A stretch of 64,000 nt of DNA from Aliidiomarina sanyensis (GTDB taxonomy: Bacteria; Pseudomonadota; Gammaproteobacteria; Enterobacterales; Alteromonadaceae). The notes below the pieces were generated by a model. The model did not search any database and was not told the DNA's origin. It was given only the letters and a program-made list of their open reading frames with translations. A program made the translations under genes and the position numbers. This document shows, piece after piece, positions 8,838 to 15,972 of this stretch; position 1 is the stretch's first letter; each line of letters begins with the position of its first letter. The stretch spans positions 186,001 to 250,000 of the forward strand of contig NZ_PIPM01000001.1 in assembly GCF_003987175.1 (NCBI RefSeq), read 5' to 3'.

Positions 8838-9509
8838 ATGGGTATTTTTTCACGCTTCACAGATATCGTAAATGCGAATTTGAATGCATTGTTAGACAAG
8901 GCTGAAGATCCGCAGAAAATGGTTCGCCTGATTATTCAGGAAATGGAAGACACGTTGGTTGAAGTTCGTTCAGTCTCCGCGAAAACTTTATCGGAGAAAA
9001 AGGATTTGAACCGTCAGCTGACCCGGCTTGAAAATGAAGTGGTTGAGTGGGAGCGTCGTGCTGAATTGGCGTTGAGTAAAGAACGCGAAGATTTGGCGCG
9101 CCAGGCACTGCTTGAAAAGAGTAAGTTAGAAGATACTATTGCAACGATTCACGCAGAGATCCAACGGGTCGATGATCACGTGGACCGTCTCAGTGGGGAA
9201 ATCACCCAGTTGCAGGAAAAGCTGGCAGACGCTAAAGCACGGCAGAAGTCGATCTTGATGCGCGAGCGGACGGTGAGCTCACGGTTGAGCGTGAAGAAAA
9301 CGCTCGACAGCAGTAAAGTCGATGATGCGATGTATAAGTTTGAGCGTTATGAAGCGAAAATTGACGATCTCGAGTCGCAAGTGGACGCGTATGAGCTTGG
9401 CAAGAAAACTTTGACAGACGAATTCCGTGCGTTGGAAAACGAGAATAAGGTCGATGCCGAGCTAGAAGCGTTGAAAGCGAAGTTGAACGATAAAAATAAA
9501 AAAGACTAA
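8838..9509 (+). CDS. pspA: Phage shock protein A (PspA/IM30 family)
   Basis: A 223-residue PspA, the peripheral inner-membrane effector and PspF inhibitor. The N-terminus MGIFSRFTDIVNANLNALLDKAEDP is characteristic: an amphipathic helix that binds membranes, followed by long coiled-coil helices to the end (VEWERRAELALSKEREDLARQAL and onward). The ATG at 8838 is used because GAGGT lies about 8 bases upstream and family members start here; a longer in-frame start would lie upstream of the sigma-54 start site. It is the first gene of pspABC. Confidence 0.96.
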   Translation: MGIFSRFTDIVNANLNALLDKAEDPQKMVRLIIQEMEDTLVEVRSVSAKTLSEKKDLNRQLTRLENEVVEWERRAELALSKEREDLARQALLEKSKLEDTIATIHAEIQRVDDHVDRLSGEITQLQEKLADAKARQKSILMRERTVSSRLSVKKTLDSSKVDDAMYKFERYEAKIDDLESQVDAYELGKKTLTDEFRALENENKVDAELEALKAKLNDKNKKD

Positions 9510-9570
9510 TCTGTAGGCATGCAGAGCGCGGCAACGCTCTGCAGTCTATTCCCAGAGAGGAGATAGGGCG

Positions 9571-9822
9571 ATGGGTGAGATGGAAGTAGCAATATTTAGC
9601 GTGATTATGGCGCCTTTCATTCTGTTTGTGATTTTCGTGGCACCGATTTGGGTCATTCTGCATTATCGCAGTAAACGGAAGATCCGGGAAGGAATGAGCG
9701 CCACCGACGCAGAACTCGTACGCCAGTTGGCCAAGCAAGCCGAGGATATGCGCGAGAGAATTCGTACGCTTGAAAGCTTACTTGATGCTGAACACGCCAA
9801 CTGGCGGAAAGAACAGCGCTAG
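9571..9822 (+). CDS. pspB: Phage shock protein B
   Basis: An 83-residue membrane protein: one N-terminal transmembrane helix (about residues 5-30) followed by a cytoplasmic coiled coil (LAKQAEDMRERIRTLESLLD). In E. coli PspB works with PspC to sense envelope stress and draw PspA away from PspF. GAGAGGAGA lies upstream of the ATG, and pspC starts 8 bases after its stop. Length is close to the usual 70-80 residues. Confidence 0.93.
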   Translation: MGEMEVAIFSVIMAPFILFVIFVAPIWVILHYRSKRKIREGMSATDAELVRQLAKQAEDMRERIRTLESLLDAEHANWRKEQR

Positions 9823-9830
9823 GAGGGATC

Positions 9831-10265
9831 ATGACGAAGATAAAGAAGAACTTAATGCGTGATCCGGTCGAGGGAAAGATCGCCGGGGTTTGTGCAGGGC
9901 TTGCGAAGCATTTTGGGTGGGAGCTCTGGGTCGTTCGTATCGTCGCAATTACTGCGTTAATTCTGGCTTCAAAGATCACCCTGACTGCTTACATCATTGC
10001 GTGGATTGTTCTCGATAAAGCGCCAGAGGGAGGTTCTTCGAACGCAGAGCCAACCACACTGAGAGAAGAGACGCGGATTGAGCGCACCAACGATGGCCGA
10101 ACCATTGAAGTAAAAACCAAAGTGTGGGAAGCAGGGAAACCACCAGCCGAAGCACTAAAAGATATTCAGGCTACATTTGCCGATATGGAAAACTCGGTTC
10201 GGAAGATGGAAGAATACGTAACGTCCAGCGAATTTCGGGTGCGCCAGGAAATCAACCGTCTTTAA
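9831..10265 (+). CDS. pspC: Phage shock protein C (PspC domain)
   Basis: A 144-residue protein with a PspC domain at the N-terminus (DPVEGKIAGVCAGLAKHFGWELWVVRI, about 11-37) and a membrane helix (about 40-62). A C-terminal cytoplasmic part follows, with a coiled coil ending EFRVRQEINRL. AGGAGG precedes the ATG. It closes the psp operon; no pspD, pspE or ycjXF homologue follows. The C-terminal 26 residues resemble those of the small protein encoded at 44143-44355. Confidence 0.92.
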   Translation: MTKIKKNLMRDPVEGKIAGVCAGLAKHFGWELWVVRIVAITALILASKITLTAYIIAWIVLDKAPEGGSSNAEPTTLREETRIERTNDGRTIEVKTKVWEAGKPPAEALKDIQATFADMENSVRKMEEYVTSSEFRVRQEINRL

Positions 10266-10317
10266 TCTCGTAGTCTTCAATGGTAGCCCCAGACACAGAA
10301 AGCGAGAAAACCAAGGA

Positions 10318-10343
10318 AGCTCCAATTTACTGGGGCTTTTTTT
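10318..10343 (+). terminator. Rho-independent terminator of pspABC
   Basis: AGCTCCA (10318-10324) pairs with TGGGGCT (10331-10337) with one G-U pair and a 6-base loop, followed by a run of seven T. A competing longer-range pairing, GCCCCAG at 10286-10292, exists but its loop is over 35 bases. Confidence 0.75.
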
Positions 10344-10370
10344 ATGGCCGAACGGGTTGGTGGCACCGAG

Positions 10371-10388
10371 TGGAAATTAAACCTTACA
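10371..10388. promoter_or_regulatory. Candidate TyrR box upstream of megL-phhA
   Basis: TGGAAA-TTAAAC-CTTACA differs from the TyrR consensus TGTAAA-N6-TTTACA by one base in each half. It lies about 100 bases before megL. A second structure, GCCGTA-AGC-TACGGC at 10439-10453, lies between it and the gene and could be a leader hairpin or operator. Support comes mainly from the better TyrR boxes elsewhere in the cluster. Confidence 0.45.
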
Positions 10389-10490
10389 GTATTCTGCGGT
10401 AGGACCACTTTGCTTTTATTGCTGTGTCCTGAAACCCTGCCGTAAGCTACGGCTCAAACATAATAATAACAACCGACATGAGAACTCATT

Positions 10491-11714
10491 ATGGCAAAGG
10501 GTAAAACAATGCGTCCGGAGACGCTGGTGATTCACGGTGGGACGGCTTTCAATGATCCGCATGGCTCGTTGACGACCCCACTGTATCAAACATCAACCTT
10601 TGTCTTTCCCGATGCAGAAACAGGTGGGCGCCGGTTTGCTGGTGAAGAATCGGGTTATATCTATTCGCGACTTGGCAATCCGACAGTGGCACAACTCGAG
10701 CAACGAGTAGCGGCGCTCGAAGCAATGGAAGCAGGCGCGGCGTGTGCGACTGGAATGGGTGCAGTTGCAGCCGCAACCATGGCATTTTTAAAAGCCGGCG
10801 ACCATGTGATCGCGTCGGACTGTATTTATGGATGCTCATTCGCTTTATTCAGCCATCTGTTTGAGCGTTTCGGTGTGCATGTTGATTTCATCGATATGAC
10901 GGACGAAACCGCGCTTGCAAACGCGTTCCGAGAGAACACGCGTGTGGTCTTCTTGGAAACCCCTGCAAACCCTCACTTGCGCTTGTTAGATTTAGCAATG
11001 GTCGGTGAGCACTGTGCTCGCCATAACGATGTTCGTCTTATCGTAGACAACACCTTTATGACCCCGTTATTACAAAAACCTGGCGCATTTGGGGCGCATT
11101 TAGTGGTGCATAGTGCGACTAAGTACCTTAATGGCCATGGTGATGTTGTGGCGGGAATCATTACCGGGTCGGCAGAGGACATCCATACCATTAAAATGAC
11201 GACGCTCAAGGATATGGGGGCGACGATGTCTCCACACGACGCATGGTTGATTATCCGTGGTCTGAAAACCTTAGCTGTGCGTATGGAAAAACATTGTGCC
11301 AATACCGAGCGGGTTGCTGAGTTCTTGCAAAGTCACTCTTGCGTATCCAAGGTTTATTATCCGGGGTTTGCGGACCATCCGCAGCATCACTTAGTCGGAA
11401 CCCAGATGGCGCACCCTGGTGCGGTGATTGCCTTTGAAATGTTGGGCGGCTACAGCGCTGCAGTGCAGCTACTGAATCAATTGGAGATGATACGCGTTGC
11501 TGTGAGCTTGGGCGATGCGGAGACCTTGATTCAGCACCCAGCATCCATGACCCATTCACCGTTAACGCCGGAAGCGCGGGCGCGGGCAGGGATTACGGAT
11601 GGTTTAGTACGGATTTCTGTCGGTCTTGAGCATGTAGATGATATTATCGGGGACTTGCAGCAAAGTTTTGAGCGTGTCCTCAGCAATCCACGAGCCCGCC
11701 TTTCCGCGGTATAG
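10491..11714 (+). CDS. megL: Methionine gamma-lyase
   Basis: A 407-residue PLP enzyme of the Cys/Met metabolism family that splits methionine into methanethiol, 2-oxobutyrate and ammonia. The lysine binding PLP is Lys211 in HSATKYLNGHGD. Cys115 in YGCSFA corresponds to the Cys116 that marks methionine gamma-lyases, while cystathionine lyases and synthases usually have another residue there. The C-terminal motif SLGDAETLIQHPASMTHS is also typical. phhA follows after 9 bases, so the two are probably co-transcribed. A cystathionine gamma-lyase is the main alternative. Confidence 0.85.
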   Translation: MAKGKTMRPETLVIHGGTAFNDPHGSLTTPLYQTSTFVFPDAETGGRRFAGEESGYIYSRLGNPTVAQLEQRVAALEAMEAGAACATGMGAVAAATMAFLKAGDHVIASDCIYGCSFALFSHLFERFGVHVDFIDMTDETALANAFRENTRVVFLETPANPHLRLLDLAMVGEHCARHNDVRLIVDNTFMTPLLQKPGAFGAHLVVHSATKYLNGHGDVVAGIITGSAEDIHTIKMTTLKDMGATMSPHDAWLIIRGLKTLAVRMEKHCANTERVAEFLQSHSCVSKVYYPGFADHPQHHLVGTQMAHPGAVIAFEMLGGYSAAVQLLNQLEMIRVAVSLGDAETLIQHPASMTHSPLTPEARARAGITDGLVRISVGLEHVDDIIGDLQQSFERVLSNPRARLSAV

Positions 11715-11723
11715 GAGCGAGCT

Positions 11724-12527
11724 ATGAGTAAAAAACAGAGTAAATACGTTTCGAAGCAGCCCGACGCAAAGGGCATTATTCATTGGACAGACGAAGAGAA
11801 CCGCATCTGGCACGACCTTGTAGCGCGTCAACTGGATATCATTCCTGGCAAAGCCTGCGATGAATATATGGAAGGCTTGCGTTTGTTAGATATGCCGAAG
11901 GATCGTATTCCTCAGCTGCATGAGATAAATGAAGTCCTGATGGAAACGACAGGTTGGCAAGTGGCGCAGGTCCCTGCGTTGATTCCTTTCGATGAGTTCT
12001 TTCGCTTACTGGCGAATAAACAGTTTCCTGTGGCGACCTTTATTCGTACACGAGAAGAGTTTGACTATCTTCAGGAACCCGATATTTTCCACGAGATATT
12101 TGGTCATTGCCCGCTGTTAACCAATCCTGCATTTGCTCATTTTACGCATCAATACGGCAAGCTCGGCTATGCAGCGAGCCCCAAAGAACGGGTTTACTTG
12201 GCTCGCCTGTACTGGTTCACCGTTGAGTTTGGCTTAATGCAAACTGAGCAAGGATTGCGGATCTACGGGGGCGGAATTCTATCGTCACCCGGCGAAACAA
12301 AGTACGCATTAGAGAGCGATAAACCTGAGCGTAAGCCACTTAAGCCCCTTGATGCGCTGCGGACGCCATATCGGATCGATATTATGCAGCCCATTTATTA
12401 CACCATTGCCGATACCCAAGAACTGTTTGAGATTGCAGATATGGATATCATGGCTATGGTTGAAGAAGCGATGGAACTTGGTTTATTCGAACCAAAATTT
12501 CCACCCAAGCCGAAAGATGCAGCCTAG
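11724..12527 (+). CDS. phhA: Phenylalanine 4-monooxygenase
   Basis: A 267-residue non-haem iron, tetrahydropterin-dependent hydroxylase that turns phenylalanine into tyrosine. The iron ligands are visible: His123 and His128 in HEIFGHCP, and Glu168 in WFTVEFG. Length agrees with bacterial single-domain PhhA. AGGAGCGAGCT precedes the ATG. It lies between megL and phhB and supplies tyrosine to the homogentisate route encoded further downstream. Confidence 0.95.
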   Translation: MSKKQSKYVSKQPDAKGIIHWTDEENRIWHDLVARQLDIIPGKACDEYMEGLRLLDMPKDRIPQLHEINEVLMETTGWQVAQVPALIPFDEFFRLLANKQFPVATFIRTREEFDYLQEPDIFHEIFGHCPLLTNPAFAHFTHQYGKLGYAASPKERVYLARLYWFTVEFGLMQTEQGLRIYGGGILSSPGETKYALESDKPERKPLKPLDALRTPYRIDIMQPIYYTIADTQELFEIADMDIMAMVEEAMELGLFEPKFPPKPKDAA

Positions 12528-12574
12528 CCGTGGCGGATACCGCCGCGCATATTTTTTACTAAACGAAGAGAAGT

Positions 12575-12592
12575 CATACTCGGTCGAGTATG
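12575..12592 (+). promoter_or_regulatory. Hairpin in the phhA-phhB gap, just ahead of the phhB ribosome site
   Basis: CATACTC-GGTC-GAGTATG is a perfect 7-bp stem with a 4-base loop, immediately followed by GGAGAAAGG, the phhB ribosome-binding site. A second small stem, GGCGG-ATA-CCGCC (12532-12544) followed by a T run, lies at the phhA stop. They may lower phhB expression relative to phhA or stabilise the message; this is inference. Confidence 0.35.
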
Positions 12593-12608
12593 GAGAAAGG
12601 AACAGAGC

Positions 12609-12950
12609 ATGTCTGACTTAAAAGAAATGAAGTGCGAAGCTTGCCGTGCAGATGCCCCAAAAGTTTCCGATGCTGAGCTGAAATCACTTATGCGTGAGAT
12701 TCCTGACTGGGCCCCAGTGGTGCGCGATGGTGTCATGCAATTGGAGCGTGTGTATAAATTCAAGAACTTTAAGCTAGCGCTGGCATTCACGAATAAGTTG
12801 GCGGAGCTGGCGGAAGCCGAATTCCATCACCCAGGTATTTTCTTGGAGTGGGGAAAGGTCACCGTGACTTGGTGGACCCATGCAATTGGGGGACTGCACA
12901 AGAACGATTTCATTATGGCAGCGAAAACCGACGCCCTTCTGAATGATTAG
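12609..12950 (+). CDS. phhB: 4a-hydroxytetrahydrobiopterin dehydratase (pterin recycling)
   Basis: A 113-residue pterin-4a-carbinolamine dehydratase. It dehydrates the hydroxypterin released by PhhA so that the cofactor can be reduced again. The active-site motif EAEFHHP (about 71-77) and the WTHAIGGL segment are typical. The N-terminal CEAC pair is common in proteobacterial members. It is 81 bases downstream of phhA and ends before the terminator at 13001. Confidence 0.93.
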   Translation: MSDLKEMKCEACRADAPKVSDAELKSLMREIPDWAPVVRDGVMQLERVYKFKNFKLALAFTNKLAELAEAEFHHPGIFLEWGKVTVTWWTHAIGGLHKNDFIMAAKTDALLND

Positions 12951-13000
12951 CCCGTGGTTTTTAGATTGCGACTGACGCAATCTCACTGCGACTCATCGAG

Positions 13001-13038
13001 AATCAGCAGCAAGCAGTCCGCTTCTGCTGATTTTTTAT
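13001..13038 (+). terminator. Terminator after phhB
   Basis: AATCAGCAG (13001-13009) pairs perfectly with CTGCTGATT (13024-13032), with a 14-base loop and a T-rich tail (TTTTTTATTT). It separates megL-phhA-phhB from tyrR. Confidence 0.8.
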
Positions 13039-13047
13039 TTGCATCCC

Positions 13048-13065
13048 TGTATAATTTTATTTACA
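13048..13065. promoter_or_regulatory. TyrR box overlapping the tyrR -10 element (autoregulation)
   Basis: TGTATA-ATTTTA-TTTACA matches the TyrR consensus TGTAAA-N6-TTTACA with one mismatch. It fully covers the -10 hexamer TATAAT (13050-13055), 35 bases before the tyrR start. Binding there should block RNA polymerase, as in the autorepression known for E. coli tyrR. No good -35 is seen. Confidence 0.7.
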
Positions 13066-13089
13066 TACTTTGTTGGGAAGCCTACTTAC

Positions 13090-14643
13090 ATGCGTTTGGA
13101 AATTACCTGCTCAGATCGGCTCGGACTCTGCCAAGACGTTCTGACGATTTTGCGCGAGAATGGCATTGACCTAAAAGGAATCGAGGTCGATCCGATAGGG
13201 AAAATCTACCTTAGCTTTCCGACCATCGAATTTGCTGATTTTCAAATGTTGATGTCGAAGATTCGCCGCATTCCCAACGTCGAAGACGTCAAGACGATCC
13301 CGTATATGCCCACCGAGCGAGAGCACTATGAGTTCAATTTGTTGCTCTCAACACTACCGAATCCAGTCATTTCAGTTGATTCGAAAGGGCGTGTAGACAT
13401 TATCAACAGTGCAGCTGCGGCGTTACTTGATACTGAAAAAGACGCATTACGCGGTGAGTTGGTAAATGATTTAGTCGGTGGGTTTCATGTCCATCGCTGG
13501 CTCGAAAAACAGCCGAGCGAACCCCATACAGATTATGTGCGAATCGGAACCGCAAATTATCGTGCGAGCTTTCTACCCGTGTGGGTGAACGATAAAGAAG
13601 GTGAACCTGCATTTGCGGGCGCCGTCGTGCATTGTCAATCGGAGCCGCTGCCAAGTCGACCGAATAGCAGTGGCCAGGTTTCCCCCTTCAGTCATGTCTT
13701 GACTCAGCATGCGCATGTTAAACGTGTGCTGAAAGATGCCGAGCGAATGGCGCAGTTGGATGTGCCCTTGTTGATTGAAGGAGAAACCGGTGTAGGCAAA
13801 GAACTAATTGCCCGAGCCTGTCATCAAGCCGGTAATCGAAGCCAGCAACCATTTCTTGCTGTGAATTGTGGTGCACTGCCCGATAACGTGGCAGAGAGTG
13901 AGCTTTTTGGCTACGGTCCGGGCATTTTCACCCATCATCCGAGCGGAAAAAAAGGAATTTTTGAGCAAGCGAACGGTGGGACGGTCCTGCTTGACTCAGT
14001 CGGGGATATGTCCCAAGAGCTGCAAGCGAAGCTTTTGCGCTTCTTAGAGGATGGAACCTTCCGTCGGATTGGCGAAGAGCAAATGGTTCGGGTTGATGTG
14101 CGGCTGATTTGCTTGGCACGCGGGGCGCTTTTCGAGCGAGTCGAATCCGGCCATTTCCGCGAGGACTTGTATTATCGCTTGAATGTCCTCTCGCTTCAGC
14201 TGCCACCATTACGGGATCGAAAAGGCGATGTGTTGTTGTTGGCTGAACACTTTGTTCAAAAGTTTTGCCAACAATTGCAGCGCGCACCGATTCGTTTATC
14301 ACCTCCCTGTAAAGATTATCTCAGTCAATACAGTTGGCCGGGTAATGTGCGTCAATTAGAGAACACGTTGTTTCGTTCGATTTCTATGCTCGAGCGAGAG
14401 ACGCTCGAACCCAGCGATATCAATTTACCCGATGTTCCTGCAATTGCAGATTCTCTGGCGATCGATCTTGAGGACGGAACACTTGAAGATGCAGTGAAAC
14501 GGTTTGAAAGCACGCTGTTGCGTCGGCTTTATCCAAGTTATCCCAGCACCCGTCAACTCGCGCGAAAGCTGGGCTTAAGCCATACAGCCATTGCAAACAA
14601 GCTGCGCGACTACGGGATCGGAAAGCAGCGTAAGCGGACCTAA
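13090..14643 (+). CDS. tyrR: TyrR/PhhR-type aromatic amino acid regulator with altered ATPase site
   Basis: A 517-residue regulator matching the layout of E. coli TyrR (513): ACT domain (about 1-75), PAS domain (about 80-185), AAA+ domain (about 200-440) and C-terminal helix-turn-helix (STRQLARKLGLSHTAIANKLRDYG). As in E. coli TyrR the GAFTGA loop is lacking, so it should act on sigma-70 promoters. Walker A is intact (GETGVGKE, 231-238), but Walker B reads LLDSVGD, with Ser303 where E. coli has Glu. The sensor I segment reads CLARG instead of the usual ATN/ATQ type. ATP hydrolysis is therefore doubtful. The ATG at 13090 is chosen because all homologues begin MRLE and a longer start would lie in the promoter. 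Confidence 0.93.
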   Translation: MRLEITCSDRLGLCQDVLTILRENGIDLKGIEVDPIGKIYLSFPTIEFADFQMLMSKIRRIPNVEDVKTIPYMPTEREHYEFNLLLSTLPNPVISVDSKGRVDIINSAAAALLDTEKDALRGELVNDLVGGFHVHRWLEKQPSEPHTDYVRIGTANYRASFLPVWVNDKEGEPAFAGAVVHCQSEPLPSRPNSSGQVSPFSHVLTQHAHVKRVLKDAERMAQLDVPLLIEGETGVGKELIARACHQAGNRSQQPFLAVNCGALPDNVAESELFGYGPGIFTHHPSGKKGIFEQANGGTVLLDSVGDMSQELQAKLLRFLEDGTFRRIGEEQMVRVDVRLICLARGALFERVESGHFREDLYYRLNVLSLQLPPLRDRKGDVLLLAEHFVQKFCQQLQRAPIRLSPPCKDYLSQYSWPGNVRQLENTLFRSISMLERETLEPSDINLPDVPAIADSLAIDLEDGTLEDAVKRFESTLLRRLYPSYPSTRQLARKLGLSHTAIANKLRDYGIGKQRKRT

Positions 14644-14684
14644 ACAGCTAAACGTACAGATTTCATGCCAGCGCGCGGGGCTTT

Positions 14685-14702
14685 TGTAATGTTTTGTTTA
14701 CA
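14685..14702. promoter_or_regulatory. Strong TyrR box upstream of hppD
   Basis: TGTAAT-GTTTTG-TTTACA matches TGTAAA-N6-TTTACA at 11 of 12 positions. It is about 210 bases before the hppD start, just downstream of the tyrR stop. Confidence 0.72.
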
Positions 14703-14734
14703 AACAGCCCCTTAAGCGATGCATAATCAATCGA

Positions 14735-14752
14735 AGTAAACTATTCTTTACG
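14735..14752. promoter_or_regulatory. Second, weaker TyrR box upstream of hppD
   Basis: AGTAAA-CTATTC-TTTACG keeps the inner palindrome GTAAA-N6-TTTAC exactly and differs only at the outermost bases. It begins exactly 50 bases after the strong box, close to five helical turns, so TyrR dimers at both would face the same side of the DNA. A strong/weak pair is the usual TyrR arrangement. Nearer the gene, GCGGTA/TACCGC arms at 14848-14873 could form a leader hairpin. Confidence 0.6.
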
Positions 14753-14895
14753 AATGTCTTAAACTTAAGCACATTCTCATTCAAGGCTGACGCCTAGCCG
14801 AGCCACGCGCGTTCGCGATACAACACCATAGAAAACTTACAACAAAAGCGGTATGCCGAGAGAGGGGTACCGCGCGACATGAGAGGAATTTAGTT

Positions 14896-15972
14896 ATGAC
14901 TGACCACAGCATTAATCCATTGGGCACCGATGGCTTCGAGTTCGTCGAGTACACCGCAGCCGATGCAAAGGGCATCGATGCGCTGAAAAATCTTTTCAAA
15001 CAACTTGGTTTTACCGAAGTTGCGAAACATCGCCGCAAAGATGTTTGGTTGTACAAGCAAAATGACATCAACTTTATCGTGAATGCGCAACCCTCATCGC
15101 AAGCGGAAAAATTTGCGCGCGAACACGGACCAAGCGTATGCGGTATGGCGTTCCGCGTAAAAGACGCGAACAAAGCAATGGCCCATGCTCTTGCCAATGG
15201 TGCAAAAGAATTCAAACCTGATGTTGGCGCGATGGAACTAAACATCCCAGCCATTTATGGAATTGGTGAAAGTGCTCTGTATTTTGTTGATCGGTACGGC
15301 GATAAAACAATCTACGATGTCGATTTTCAATTCTACGAGAATTGGGAAGCGTCAATGAACGATTTCCAAGTTGGTATGGATTATGTGGATCACCTGACCC
15401 ACAACGTCTTCCGCGGTAATATGGATGTCTGGGCTGGCTTCTATGAGCGGATTGGAAACTTCCGCGAAGTCCGTTACTTCGATATTGAAGGCAAATTAAC
15501 GGGACTTTTGAGTCGTGCAATGACCTCTCCTTGCGGAAAAATCCGTATCCCTATTAATGAGTCACATGACGACAAGTCGCAAATTGAGGAATACCTGCGT
15601 GAATACAACGGCGAGGGAATTCAACATATTGCCATGTCGTCTGATGATATCTATCACACCGTTCGAACTTTGCGCGAGCGCGGGATGGAGTTTATGCCAA
15701 CGCCTGACACCTATTATGACAAGATCGATGAGCGGGTTGAGGGTCATGAAGAAAGTGTGGATGACCTCCGTGACCTGCGTATCTTGATTGATGGCGCGCC
15801 GATGAAAGACGGTATCCTTTTGCAAATCTTCACCAAGACCGTGATTGGTCCGGTGTTCTTCGAGATTATTCAGCGGAAGGGCAACGAGGGATTCGGTGAA
15901 GGTAATTTTAAAGCACTGTTCGAGTCGATCGAGGAAGATCAGATTCGTCGAGGAGTCTTAAGCGATGCGTAA
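14896..15972 (+). CDS. hppD: 4-hydroxyphenylpyruvate dioxygenase
   Basis: A 358-residue Fe(II) dioxygenase that converts 4-hydroxyphenylpyruvate to homogentisate. Both vicinal-oxygen-chelate halves are present, and the three iron ligands are visible: His166 (DHLTHN), His244 (IQHIAM) and Glu323 (FFEIIQRKG). GAGAGGAA lies upstream of the ATG. It opens the four-gene overlapping operon hppD-hmgA-fahA-maiA behind two TyrR boxes; its stop overlaps the hmgA start by 8 bases. Confidence 0.96.
   Translation: MTDHSINPLGTDGFEFVEYTAADAKGIDALKNLFKQLGFTEVAKHRRKDVWLYKQNDINFIVNAQPSSQAEKFAREHGPSVCGMAFRVKDANKAMAHALANGAKEFKPDVGAMELNIPAIYGIGESALYFVDRYGDKTIYDVDFQFYENWEASMNDFQVGMDYVDHLTHNVFRGNMDVWAGFYERIGNFREVRYFDIEGKLTGLLSRAMTSPCGKIRIPINESHDDKSQIEEYLREYNGEGIQHIAMSSDDIYHTVRTLRERGMEFMPTPDTYYDKIDERVEGHEESVDDLRDLRILIDGAPMKDGILLQIFTKTVIGPVFFEIIQRKGNEGFGEGNFKALFESIEEDQIRRGVLSDA

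Noticed and set aside
10286-10336. GCCCCAG/CTGGGGC as the pspC terminator stem
   Set aside because: The loop would be over 35 bases; the local AGCTCCA/TGGGGCT stem with a 6-base loop fits better.
10351-10380. TGGCACCGAGTGG as a second sigma-54 promoter before megL
   Set aside because: The -24-like TGGCAC is present but no GC lies at the required 10-base spacing.
10491-11714. Cystathionine gamma-synthase or beta-lyase (metB/metC)
   Set aside because: Cys115 in YGCSFA and the SLGDAETLIQHPASMTHS ending favour methionine gamma-lyase; not fully excluded.
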